This document shows, in pieces, positions 8,460 to 16,876 of a stretch of 64,000 nt of DNA. The notes below the pieces were generated by a model. It ran no database searches. It was not told the origin of the DNA and saw only the letters and a program-made list of their open reading frames with translations. The translations under genes and the position numbers were made by a program. Positions within the stretch are counted from its first letter, which is position 1. Each line of letters opens with the position of its first letter. Source of the stretch: Palsa-504 sp963818225 (GTDB lineage: Bacteria; Actinomycetota; Actinomycetes; Streptosporangiales; Streptosporangiaceae); the NCBI GenBank assembly GCA_963818225.1, contig CAWFRO010000015.1, positions 394,650-458,649 of the forward strand, written 5' to 3'.

Positions 8460-10301
8460 GTGGCAGCCCCAACGAAGAGCGGCTCGCACCCGGGACGGGC
8501 CCTCGCGGCGCTCATCGCGCTCATCGTGATTATGCTCCTGGCCATCATCGGCGGGAACCTGTTCAGCCCGGCCCAGTGGCACAAGGACTTCAAGATCGGC
8601 CTCGGGCTTGACCTGTCCAGCGGCACCCAGCTGAGCATGCAGGCCACCACCCTGAGCGGCGGCACCCCGACCGCCGCTGACATGAACGAGGCCACCTCGA
8701 TCATCTTGTCCCGGGTGAACGCCTCCGGTAACACCGGCGCCCAGGTGCAGACGCAGGGCAGCGACATCCTCAACGTGTCGGTCCCGGGCCAGACCACCCA
8801 GCAGACCGAGCAGCTGGTCAGCCAGACTGCCCTGCTGAACTTCCGCCAGACCCTGCTCTACGAGCCGTACTCCGGCACCAGCAGCTCGTCATCGGCCTCC
8901 GCGGCGGCCAGCGCCAGCCCCTCGGCCAGTGCCAGCCCCTCGGCCAGCGCGAGCTCGACGGCGAAGGCGGCCTCGTCGGCCTCGCCCAGCGCCACCCCGA
9001 AGGCCAGCGGCACCGCCTCGCCCACGGCATCGGCGTCCGCCAGCCCGAGCCCGAGCGCGACGTCCACCAACGCCACCACCCTCGGCGACGCCAGCCTGGT
9101 CAAAGACCCGGCGACCGTGGCGCTGTTCAACAAGGTGCAGTGCACGCCGGGCGATACGACTAAGTGGAAGCAGCAGGCCGGGTACACCACCGCCGAGGAC
9201 TACGACAACCCGAATGCGCAGGTCGTCGCCTGCGACGCCCAGGGCAACAAGTACCTCTTGGACGTGGCCAAGGTCCCGGGCACGCAGATCAGCAGCGCCA
9301 CCGCCCAGCTGTCCACCACCAGCAACCAGTGGGAAGTCATCCTGGGCCTGAAGAGCGCCGGTGCCACCGCCTTCGCCAACCTGACCTCGGAGCTGGCCAG
9401 CAAGTACTACAGCGCGGGCGCGGGCAACCCCGCTAACAGCGACTACTGGCTGGGCACCGTCGCCATCGTGCTGGATGGGGGCGTGGTCTCCGTGCCAGAG
9501 ATCACCGAGGCCATCCCGGGCGGCTCGGCCCAGATCACCGGCAGTTTCACGCAGGCGCAGGCCACGCAGCTGGCGAACGTGCTGCAGTACGGATCGCTGC
9601 CGCTGAACTTCAAGATCCTGACCGCCGATACGGTGTCGCCCACGCTCGGCAAGGCCCAGCTGACGGCCGGGCTGATCGCCGCCGCCATCGGACTGGGCCT
9701 GGTGGTGATCTACTCGTTCCTGTACTACCGCGGCCTCGGCATCGTGTCGGTTTCCAGCCTGGCCATCGCGGGCTTGCTGGCCCTGCTCTCGGTCATCTTG
9801 CTCAGCAAGTACCAGAACTTCCACCTCGAGCTGGCCGGTATCGCGGGCCTGATCGTGGCCATCGGCATCACCGCCGACTCCTTCGTCGTATTCTTCGAGC
9901 GATTGCGGGACGAAGTGCGCGAGGGCAAGCAACTGCGCCCCGCGGTCGAGGCCGGCTGGAAGCGGGCCCGGCGCACGATCCTGGTCTCCGACACGGTGTC
10001 GTTCATCGCGGCGCTGCTGCTGTATTACTTCTCCATCGGCGAGGTCAAGGGCTTCGCGTACACCCTCGGCCTGACCACGCTCATCGACGTCGTGGTGGTG
10101 TTCCTGTTCACCAAGCCGATGGTGACCCTGCTCGCCCGGACCAGGTTCTTCGGCGACGGCCACCCGATGTCCGGGCTGGATCCGGCCCGGCTCGGCGCCC
10201 GGGCCCCGTGGCGGTCCTCGGTCCGCCGCACCCCGGCCCGGCGCGGGCCGGACGCCAGGACTGGTAGCACAGTGTCCCGCAGCACCACCGGGGAGGCGTG
10301 A
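8460..10301 (+). CDS. secD: Protein translocase subunit SecD with a Ser/Ala/Pro-rich insert
   Basis: Membrane subunit that uses the proton gradient to help complete secretion through SecYEG. One N-terminal helix precedes the conserved IGLGLDLSSGTQLSM (DLRGG-equivalent) block. Then come the large periplasmic domain and five C-terminal helices with the SecD block ADSFVVFFERLRDEVREGK. Residues about 138-207 are a low-complexity Ser-Ala-Pro stretch (repeated SAS/ASP units) inside the extracytoplasmic domain, which brings the length to 613. GTG 8460 follows AAGGCGGAG. The C-terminus is basic and overlaps secF by one base. Confidence 0.95.
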   Translation: MAAPTKSGSHPGRALAALIALIVIMLLAIIGGNLFSPAQWHKDFKIGLGLDLSSGTQLSMQATTLSGGTPTAADMNEATSIILSRVNASGNTGAQVQTQGSDILNVSVPGQTTQQTEQLVSQTALLNFRQTLLYEPYSGTSSSSSASAAASASPSASASPSASASSTAKAASSASPSATPKASGTASPTASASASPSPSATSTNATTLGDASLVKDPATVALFNKVQCTPGDTTKWKQQAGYTTAEDYDNPNAQVVACDAQGNKYLLDVAKVPGTQISSATAQLSTTSNQWEVILGLKSAGATAFANLTSELASKYYSAGAGNPANSDYWLGTVAIVLDGGVVSVPEITEAIPGGSAQITGSFTQAQATQLANVLQYGSLPLNFKILTADTVSPTLGKAQLTAGLIAAAIGLGLVVIYSFLYYRGLGIVSVSSLAIAGLLALLSVILLSKYQNFHLELAGIAGLIVAIGITADSFVVFFERLRDEVREGKQLRPAVEAGWKRARRTILVSDTVSFIAALLLYYFSIGEVKGFAYTLGLTTLIDVVVVFLFTKPMVTLLARTRFFGDGHPMSGLDPARLGARAPWRSSVRRTPARRGPDARTGSTVSRSTTGEA

Positions 10302-11554
10302 TGTCGCGGATCGGCCAGCTCGGCGGCAGGCTCTACCGCGGCGAGGTGTCCTACGACTTTGTCGGCCGCAAACGCCGGTGGTATACGATCTCCGGCGCGA
10401 TCCTGCTCATCAGCATCGTCGCCTTGCTCGTCCGCGGCCTGGACTTCAGCGTGGACTTCAAGGGCGGCGCGGTATTCCAGTTCTCCGCCCCCGCGGCGAC
10501 GCAGACCGAGATCTCCGACACGGTCTCCCACGTGGGCGTGGCCGGCGCGAGCGTGCAGCAGCTGACCGGCAAGCTGGGCAACAAGTCCTGGCAGGTGCAG
10601 ACCGACACGCTGACCAGCCAGGAGACCGCCCAGGTGGAGAGCGCGCTGACCAGCCAGCTCCACGCGACGAACATGAGCACCACGTTTGTGGGCGCCAGCT
10701 GGGGCGGCCAGATCACCGGCAAGGCAGTGCAGGCCCTTATCGCGTTCATGATCGTGATCGTGCTGTACCTGACGATCGCCTTCGAATGGAAGATGGCGGT
10801 GGCGGCCTTCGTGGCGCTGCTGCACGACCTGGTCATCGCGACCGGCGTCTACGCCCTGACCGGCTTCCAGGTCAGCCCGGCGACCGTGATCGGGCTGCTG
10901 ACCATCCTGGGGTATTCGCTGTACGACACCGTGGTCGTCTTCGACAAGGTGCGGGAGAATACCGCCGGCCTGCTCGGCGGAGCCAGGACCACCTACAGCG
11001 GGGCCGCGAACCTGGCCCTGAACCAGACGCTGGTCCGGTCGATCAACACGTCGATAATCGCGCTGCTGCCGGTCGCCGCGATCTTGTTCGTCGGCGGTGG
11101 CCTGCTCGGCGCCGGCGAGCTGAAGGACCTGGCCCTGGTCCTGTTCGTCGGCATGCTGTCCGGCACCTACTCCTCGATCTTCATCGCCACCCCGGTGCTC
11201 TGCGACCTGAAGGAGCGGGAACCGCAGTACAAGGCGCTGGCCAAGCGGGTGAGCGTGCGCACGGCCGGCGGCCGGGCGGCCCGGCGCGCGGCGGCCAAGG
11301 CATCGGTGCCCGGGGCCAGCGCGGCCGCGTCGCTGCCGGATGACGAGGCCGACGCCGGGGCCGATCAGGAGTACGCCGAGTCTCAGTACGGCGACGAGGG
11401 GGACCCGCCCGCGGACGCGCTGAGCACCACCTCGTCGCGGGTGCCGGCCGCCAGCGGCACGCCCGGCACGGCCCGCCCCGGCCCGCGGCAGCAGCCTCGC
11501 CGGACCGGCAGTGCCGCCCGCCACCGCCCGGCGGGCAAGAAGAAGCGGCGCTGA
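10301..11554 (+). CDS. secF: Protein translocase subunit SecF
   Basis: Partner of SecD in the Sec export motor. The N-terminal helix is followed by the conserved DFKGGAVFQF block, then five more helices and the family segment GYSLYDTVVVFDKVREN. The 417-residue product ends in a long Ala/Pro/Arg-rich cytoplasmic tail of about 110 residues. ATG 10301 is chosen because GGGAGG (10291-10296) is four bases away; GTG 10298 lies only one base from it. Only two bases separate its stop from the apt start. Confidence 0.95.
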   Translation: MSRIGQLGGRLYRGEVSYDFVGRKRRWYTISGAILLISIVALLVRGLDFSVDFKGGAVFQFSAPAATQTEISDTVSHVGVAGASVQQLTGKLGNKSWQVQTDTLTSQETAQVESALTSQLHATNMSTTFVGASWGGQITGKAVQALIAFMIVIVLYLTIAFEWKMAVAAFVALLHDLVIATGVYALTGFQVSPATVIGLLTILGYSLYDTVVVFDKVRENTAGLLGGARTTYSGAANLALNQTLVRSINTSIIALLPVAAILFVGGGLLGAGELKDLALVLFVGMLSGTYSSIFIATPVLCDLKEREPQYKALAKRVSVRTAGGRAARRAAAKASVPGASAAASLPDDEADAGADQEYAESQYGDEGDPPADALSTTSSRVPAASGTPGTARPGPRQQPRRTGSAARHRPAGKKKRR

Positions 11555-11556
11555 GC

Positions 11557-12111
11557 ATGGCCGACCAGGCAGCGGCGCCGGCGCCGGCCGCGGGAGATCT
11601 GGCCCGCCTCATCACGGCCCGGATACGTGACGTCGCGGACTACCCGCAGCCCGGCGTGGTGTTCAAGGACATCACCCCGCTGCTGGCCGACGGCGCGGCG
11701 TTCCGCGCGGTGATCGACGGGCTGGCTACGACCTACGGGCCTGTCGACAAGGTGGCGGGTATCGAGGCACGCGGCTTCATCCTGGCCGCGCCGGTGGCGG
11801 CCCGGCTCGGCGCGGGGTTCGTGCCGATCAGGAAGAAGGGCAAGCTGCCCGGCGCCACGTTCGCGGAGGAGTACCAGCTCGAATACGGCACGGCCACGAT
11901 CGAGGTGCAGACCGACGCCTTCGATCCGGGTGATCGCGTGCTGATCATCGACGATGTCCTGGCCACCGGCGGCACCGCCCGCGCCACGGCCGACCTCGTG
12001 CAGCGCGCGGGGGCCCGGGTCGCCGGGATCTCCGTCCTGCTCGAGCTGTCGTTCCTGCCCGGCCGGGCCAAGCTCGCCGATCTTCCGGTCACCGCGCTCA
12101 TCACCGTGTAG
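11557..12111 (+). CDS. apt: Adenine phosphoribosyltransferase
   Basis: Purine-salvage enzyme converting adenine and PRPP to AMP and pyrophosphate in the cytoplasm. The type I PRTase signature is VLIIDDVLATGGT. The start of the core (DYPQPGVVFKDITPLLADGA) and GIEARGFILAAPVA are canonical. At 184 residues it is of normal size. It follows secF almost directly. The SecDF-apt-rel order is conserved in actinobacteria, but here the mannosyltransferase and fatty-acyl genes come before rel. Confidence 0.95.
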   Translation: MADQAAAPAPAAGDLARLITARIRDVADYPQPGVVFKDITPLLADGAAFRAVIDGLATTYGPVDKVAGIEARGFILAAPVAARLGAGFVPIRKKGKLPGATFAEEYQLEYGTATIEVQTDAFDPGDRVLIIDDVLATGGTARATADLVQRAGARVAGISVLLELSFLPGRAKLADLPVTALITV

Positions 12112-12115
12112 GCCG

Positions 12116-13324
12116 ATGTCACGCCAGGGGCGCGCCGGCGTCGATCCCGCGGCGCCGCCTGCACCGCCGCTCCCCGAGGCCGCGGCGGGCCGGCTGCTGC
12201 CGATGGCCGCGGCCGGGGTGGCGATCTTCGCGGCCATCAGGATCCTCGCCCTGTGGGTCTCTGCGTACCTGCTGCCGCGCGGGAGGTTCTACACCCACCT
12301 GCATTACTCGCTGTGGCATCTGATCGCGTCCTGGGACAGCGCCAGTTACCTCACTATCGCGGCGCACGGCTACTCCTACGTGCCGGGCGATTTGCGCCAT
12401 GACGTCATCTTCGCCTGGTTCCCGGGGTATCCGGCGGCCATCGATGCCATCGCCTGGATCCCCGGCCTCGGCGTCGACCGGGCCGCGCTGACCGTCACCA
12501 TCATCGCCGGGCTGGCCGCGGCGTGGGGGCTGGCCAGGCTGGGCCTGGCGCTGACCGGTGACCGGCGGATCAGCCTCGTCATGGTCGCGCTGTGGGCCGT
12601 CGCGCCCGGGTCGCTGGTCTGGACCATGCTCTACTCCGAAGCGCTGTTCTGCGCCCTGGCCGTCTGGTCCCTGGTCGCCCTGGTGGAACGGCGCTGGCTG
12701 ACCGCGGCGGCCCTGACCATCCTGGCCGGGACCGTGCGCAGCACCGCCGTGGCCCTGGTCGCGGCCGTCGTGCTCGCCGCGCTGCCCCCGCTGATCCGGG
12801 CCGCCCGAGCGCGCGAGCCCGTCGCCGCGTGGTGGCGTCCGGCGGTGGCCCTGCTGACCGCTCCGCTTGGCCTGCTCGGCTACTGGGGCTACTCGGCCTG
12901 GGCCACGCATCATCTGGCCGGATTCCTCTGGGTCGAGAAGAACGCGCACAACAACTTCGACTTCGGCAAGGGCATCTTCCTGGCCGCCCGGAGCGCGATC
13001 ATCTCCGTGCCGAGCGCCTTCGTGCTGCTGACCCTGCTGGTGATCGCCGCCGCCGTCACGCTCACCGCCTGCAGCCTGGCCGAACGCATCCCGGTGTACC
13101 TGCACGCCTACACGCTGGTCGTCGTGGTGCTGGCCCTCGGCCCCGGCCCGGACTACCTGGGCTCCAAGCCCCGCTTCCTGCTGCCCGCGATGCTGCTCGC
13201 CCTCCCGCTGGCCCGCCTGCTGGCGCGCGCCCCCGTCTGGGTGCTCATCCCCCTGATCGCCGTCCTCGCCGCCGCATCCACCTGGTTCGGCCTGTATCTG
13301 CTGACCGTCGGCTGGGCGCCGTAA
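12116..13324 (+). CDS. PIG-V-like polytopic mannosyltransferase
   Basis: Integral-membrane protein of 402 residues with about nine or ten hydrophobic helices. The early loop WDSASYLTIAAHGY and the helix motif YSEALFCALAVWSLVAL resemble PIG-V/GT-C mannosyltransferases, which use polyprenyl-phosphate-mannose. The substrate cannot be read from sequence. With pimA and the PIM acyltransferase in the same window, later PIM or lipoglycan mannosylation is a reasonable inference. ATG 12116 lies five bases after the apt stop, so the genes are likely co-transcribed. Confidence 0.75.
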   Translation: MSRQGRAGVDPAAPPAPPLPEAAAGRLLPMAAAGVAIFAAIRILALWVSAYLLPRGRFYTHLHYSLWHLIASWDSASYLTIAAHGYSYVPGDLRHDVIFAWFPGYPAAIDAIAWIPGLGVDRAALTVTIIAGLAAAWGLARLGLALTGDRRISLVMVALWAVAPGSLVWTMLYSEALFCALAVWSLVALVERRWLTAAALTILAGTVRSTAVALVAAVVLAALPPLIRAARAREPVAAWWRPAVALLTAPLGLLGYWGYSAWATHHLAGFLWVEKNAHNNFDFGKGIFLAARSAIISVPSAFVLLTLLVIAAAVTLTACSLAERIPVYLHAYTLVVVVLALGPGPDYLGSKPRFLLPAMLLALPLARLLARAPVWVLIPLIAVLAAASTWFGLYLLTVGWAP

Positions 13325-13364
13325 GGCCGGCATCTGGCCTGATCCCCGGCCGGTGATCTAGACG

Positions 13365-13400
13365 GTGTGCCTCTTGACACGACGATGTGACAAGACACAC
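13365..13400. promoter_or_regulatory. Inverted repeat, candidate operator upstream of the acyl-CoA gene block
   Basis: The left arm GTGTGCCTCTTGACAC and right arm GTGACAAGACACAC are near-perfect reverse complements around a six-base centre. A TTGACA hexamer (13374-13379) lies inside the left arm. It sits 170 bp before the enoyl-CoA hydratase start in a 245-bp gap. A TetR-type regulator of fatty-acid genes could bind here, but no regulator gene is adjacent. Confidence 0.4.
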
Positions 13401-13569
13401 GATTACATCGAGCACGACCGAGAACGGATTGCCGCCTTGTGCGGCGCAGCGCGGCGATGAAGCCTGATGGGACGGGATTTCTCCCGGGTGCGCATCGGCT
13501 GGCATGCCGGCTCGGCGCCTGGTGATCTGGGCTTGTCAGCCGTCACCGATTCCCCCATGAGGAGCATGA

Positions 13570-14385
13570 GTGCCTGGAGTCGACACCAAGTTCGTCAAGT
13601 ACGAGGTGAAGGACCGGGTGGCGTGGGTCACGCTCAACCGGCCCGAGGCCATGAACGCGCTGAGTCAGGGCCTGCTCGCTGATCTGAATACGGTATTCCG
13701 CGAGGTCGGGCGGGACGACGACGCGCTGGTCGTGATCCTGACCGGTGAAGGCGGCCGGGCGTTCTCCGCCGGGATGGACCTGAAGGAGTTCGCGGCCAGG
13801 CAGGCCGAGCAGGCCGCGGCCGGGCAGACGCCCGGAGCCATCGGCACCGGGGACGAAGGCCCCAGTGGCTTTTCCGCCGTCGGGCGGTGCCGCAAGCCGG
13901 TGATCGCCGCGATCGACGGGTACTGCCTGGCGGGCGGCTTCGAGCTGGCCATCCAGAGTGACATCAGGGTCGCGAGCCGCAAGTCGGTATTCGGGCTGCC
14001 GGAGGCGCGGCGCAGCATCCTGGCCGGGCCCGGGCTGACCCAGCTCCCGCGGATGATCCCGCTGGCCGAGGCGCTGCGGATCGCGCTGACCGGGTCGCCG
14101 ATCAGCGCCGAGCGGGCGTATCAGATCGGCGTGATCCAGGAGGTGGCCGCTGACCGTGATGAAGTGATGAAGGTGGCGCAGGGGATCGCTGAGGAGATTC
14201 TGCTGGGTGCGCCGCTGGCCATGCAGGAGATCAAGCGCCTGGTCAAGGAGGGCGTGGAGATGACCATCCCGCAGGCGGAGATGCTGCGGGAGATTCTGTC
14301 GGCCCAGCTGGCGCAGACCGAGGATGCGCTGGAAGGGCCACGGGCGTTCGCCGAGAAGCGGGCGCCGAACTGGAAGATGCGGTGA
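13570..14385 (+). CDS. Enoyl-CoA hydratase/isomerase family protein
   Basis: Crotonase-fold enzyme of 271 residues that hydrates or isomerises enoyl-CoA esters. The oxyanion-hole segments are AFSAGMDLKEF and DGYCLAGGFELA. The catalytic-region Glu lies in FGLPEARRSILAGPG. GTG 13570 has GAGGAG five bases upstream. It heads a block with four acyl-CoA dehydrogenases, so a beta-oxidation-like pathway for a specific acyl-CoA is likely. The substrate is not evident. From about base 14145 codons shift from C-ending to G-ending, continuing into the next gene. Confidence 0.9.
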   Translation: MPGVDTKFVKYEVKDRVAWVTLNRPEAMNALSQGLLADLNTVFREVGRDDDALVVILTGEGGRAFSAGMDLKEFAARQAEQAAAGQTPGAIGTGDEGPSGFSAVGRCRKPVIAAIDGYCLAGGFELAIQSDIRVASRKSVFGLPEARRSILAGPGLTQLPRMIPLAEALRIALTGSPISAERAYQIGVIQEVAADRDEVMKVAQGIAEEILLGAPLAMQEIKRLVKEGVEMTIPQAEMLREILSAQLAQTEDALEGPRAFAEKRAPNWKMR

Positions 14386-14447
14386 CCGGCGGCCTGGCCT
14401 GGTACGTGCGGTGACCGGCTGTGGGACTGGTAAGTGCGGTGACCGGC
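14378..14447 (+). repeat. Three tandem copies of the ech stop-codon context
   Basis: TGCGGTGACCGGC occurs at 14378, 14407 and 14435 (spacing 29 and 28 bp). The first copy contains the ech TGA. Flanking words (CTGGTACG / CTGGTAAG) are also shared. It occupies most of the gap before the next gene. Confidence 0.7.
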
Positions 14448-14498
14448 GGCCAGGATGGTGCCGTCGTGGACATGGATACGTGATCGGGAGGTCCGGGC

Positions 14499-15554
14499 AT
14501 GGATGCTGAGCTGCGGTTGCAGGATTTTTCGCTGGAGGATTACCAGGAGATGATCTCGGGGTCGTTCCGGGATTTCTTTGAGAAGGAGTGCCCGTCGTCG
14601 CTGGTGCGGGAGACGGAGGCGGCGGGGTATGCGCCGGGGCTGTGGAAGCGGCTGGTGGGGATGGGTGCGGTGTCGATGGCGTTGCCGGCGGAGGCGGGCG
14701 GGGATGGGTCCTCGCTGGTGGATCTGACGCTGGTGGCGGAGGAGGCGGGGTCGGTGATGGCGCCGGTGCCGCTGATCGCGCATGTGGTGGCGAGCCGGCT
14801 GCTGGCGCGGGTGGGGGCGGCGTCGGAGCTGGTGGCGGATGCGCTGGCGGCGGACCGGGTCTTTACGGTGGCGTTGGCGCCGGTGCGGGGCGGGGCGCGG
14901 CAGCTGGTGCCCGAGGCGTCGATTTCGGGTGATGTGATCGCGCTGGATGGCGGGGAGCTGGTGTTGTTCTCGGGGTCGCCGTCGGCGCATGTGCCGAATC
15001 AGGGCGGGACGGCGGCGGGCTGGTGGGAGCCGGCGGGTAAGTCGCGGACGGTGCTGGCCTCGGGGGGGCAGGCGGAGGCGGAGTATGCGCGGGCGGTGGC
15101 GGAGTGGAAGGTGCTGACCGCGGCGGCGCTGGTGGGGCTGACGGAGCGGTCGTTGTGGATCGGGGTGGAGTTCACCAAGACGCGGCGGACGATGGGGGTG
15201 CCGATCGGGGCGTTGCAGGGGGTGGCGTTCCCGCTGGCGGATGTGGCGATCGGGGTGACGGGGGCGCGGAATCTGATCCGGAAGGCGGCGTGGATGCTGG
15301 AGAACGATCCGGATGCGCGGCCGGATCTGCCGTTGGTCGCGTTCGCGTATGCGCGTGAGGTGGCCGGGCGCGGGGTGTCGATTTCCGCGCACGTGCAAGG
15401 TGGCCTGGGGGTGGCCCGGGAGGCCGACGCCACGCTGTATTTCGTCCGCGGCAAGGCCTGGGCCGCACTGGCCGGCAACGCCACCGACGACTACGTCAGC
15501 CATCGCCAAGGCCTACGCCGCCCGGATCGCCTAGGTCACCCGATCGTTAGTTAG
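14499..15554 (+). CDS. Acyl-CoA dehydrogenase family protein, short type, probable 3' frameshift
   Basis: A 351-residue acyl-CoA dehydrogenase-like protein (SFRDFFEKECPSSLVRE start, GLTERSLWIGVEFTKTRRTM, AHVQGGLGVAREADATLYF). The length and the weak central FAD motif resemble the smaller, often non-catalytic subunit of heteromeric actinobacterial dehydrogenases. Near base 15500 the frame goes to VSHRQGLRRPD and stops at 15554. In another frame the same DNA reads SAIAKAYAARIA and stops at 15534, a more family-like C-terminus, so a small indel is likely. Its first 870 bases are strongly G-ending in codon choice, unlike its neighbours. Confidence 0.8.
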   Translation: MDAELRLQDFSLEDYQEMISGSFRDFFEKECPSSLVRETEAAGYAPGLWKRLVGMGAVSMALPAEAGGDGSSLVDLTLVAEEAGSVMAPVPLIAHVVASRLLARVGAASELVADALAADRVFTVALAPVRGGARQLVPEASISGDVIALDGGELVLFSGSPSAHVPNQGGTAAGWWEPAGKSRTVLASGGQAEAEYARAVAEWKVLTAAALVGLTERSLWIGVEFTKTRRTMGVPIGALQGVAFPLADVAIGVTGARNLIRKAAWMLENDPDARPDLPLVAFAYAREVAGRGVSISAHVQGGLGVAREADATLYFVRGKAWAALAGNATDDYVSHRQGLRRPDRLGHPIVS

Positions 15555-15563
15555 GAGCACGTG

Positions 15564-16775
15564 GTGGACTTTTCCGCCGTCACTCTCACCGAGGCTCAGC
15601 AGGCGTTCCGGGACGAGGTCCGGGCCTTCCTGGATGAGCACCTGACCGAGGCCGTGCTGGCACGCCGGCGCGAAGCCCAGGTCAACTACGACGAGGAGTT
15701 CTACCTCGCCATGGGCGCCAAGGGCTGGCTGGAGCCACGGTGGCGCAAGGACGAAGGCGGCGCGGACCTGGACGACGTCTGCGCCCGCATCCTCGCGGCC
15801 GAGCTGCGCCACCGGGACGCACCGATCGGCCCGATCGGCCTGACCAACCTGGTGTGGCCGGCCGTGTTGGTCTCCGGCGACCCGGGGCTGCGCGATGAGC
15901 TCAAGCCCGGGGTGGCCAAGGGTACGGTACGTATTTCCCTTGGTTACACCGAGCCGGACGGCGGGTCGGACATCGCCAACGCCAAGACCCGGGCCGTGCG
16001 GGACGGTGATGAGTGGGTCATCAACGGGCAGAAGATCTTCACCTCAATGTCCCAGTTCGCCACGCACATCTTCCTGATCACCCGGACCGACCCGACGCTG
16101 CCCAAGCACAAGGGCATGACCATGTTCCTGGTGCCGACCAGCTCGCCCGGGTTCTCGCGACAGCCCATCCCCACCATCGGTGAAGAGACGACCAACATCA
16201 GCTACTACAGCGACATCCGGCTGCCCGACCGGTACCGGATCGGTGAGGTCAACAACGGCTGGTCGACGCTGCACGGGCCGCTGGACGCCGAGCACCACCT
16301 CGGCGGCCCCGCCAGCAAGCTCGAAGACGTGAGCGGCGGCATCACCCACATGTACAACCTGCGCAAGGCCGTGGAGGCCTTGGTGGGCTGGGCCCGGCAG
16401 GCTCCGGATGGGGACGGGGCCATGATCGACGACAAGGTGTTCCTGTCCACCATTGGCCATGTCCTGACCGAGGTGGAAGCCGGGATCTGCACACCGGCCG
16501 CCATGGGCCGGGTCAAGGGTTCTGACGTGGCCCGGCTGTGCTGCGAAGAGCTCATCGACCTCGTCGGCCCGGAGGCGACCCTGCCGTATGGCGCCGAGGG
16601 TGCCATCGGCGACGGCGCCCTCGAGTTCGCCCACCGGCAGGCTCAGCACACCGCCACGCCAGGCGGCACCACCGAGGTGTTCCGCACCATCATCGCCCAG
16701 CATGATCTGGGCCTCCCGCGGCCGGACTACCCCGGCCGCAAGGTATTCCTGACCGGCCGCGACAACGCGGCATAA
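15564..16775 (+). CDS. Acyl-CoA dehydrogenase, tandem paralogue 1
   Basis: FAD-dependent dehydrogenase of 403 residues introducing a trans-2 double bond into an acyl-CoA. FAD/substrate motifs are GYTEPDGGSDIANAKT and WVINGQKIFT. The C-terminal block TPGGTTEVFRTIIAQHDLGL is conserved in all three paralogues, and Gly occupies the place where MCAD-type enzymes have their catalytic Glu. The catalytic base must therefore lie elsewhere, as in LCAD/IVD-type enzymes. GTG 15564 is chosen over GTG 15561 because both other copies start VDFS at the same distance from an identical TTAGGAG. Confidence 0.9.
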   Translation: MDFSAVTLTEAQQAFRDEVRAFLDEHLTEAVLARRREAQVNYDEEFYLAMGAKGWLEPRWRKDEGGADLDDVCARILAAELRHRDAPIGPIGLTNLVWPAVLVSGDPGLRDELKPGVAKGTVRISLGYTEPDGGSDIANAKTRAVRDGDEWVINGQKIFTSMSQFATHIFLITRTDPTLPKHKGMTMFLVPTSSPGFSRQPIPTIGEETTNISYYSDIRLPDRYRIGEVNNGWSTLHGPLDAEHHLGGPASKLEDVSGGITHMYNLRKAVEALVGWARQAPDGDGAMIDDKVFLSTIGHVLTEVEAGICTPAAMGRVKGSDVARLCCEELIDLVGPEATLPYGAEGAIGDGALEFAHRQAQHTATPGGTTEVFRTIIAQHDLGLPRPDYPGRKVFLTGRDNAA

Positions 16776-16876
16776 TCGCAGCGGTCCCGGGCCGGCCCAG
16801 TCGCAGCTGCGACCTGGCCGGCCCGCCCGCGCCAGGGCCGTTGCCACCAGCAGCAGTCCAGTTAGGAGCATCACCA

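Noticed and set aside
14121..15509. 462-codon minus-strand frame antisense to the short acyl-CoA dehydrogenase
   Set aside because: Protein is Arg/His/Pro-rich without family features. It arises from the G-ending codon tract on the other strand.
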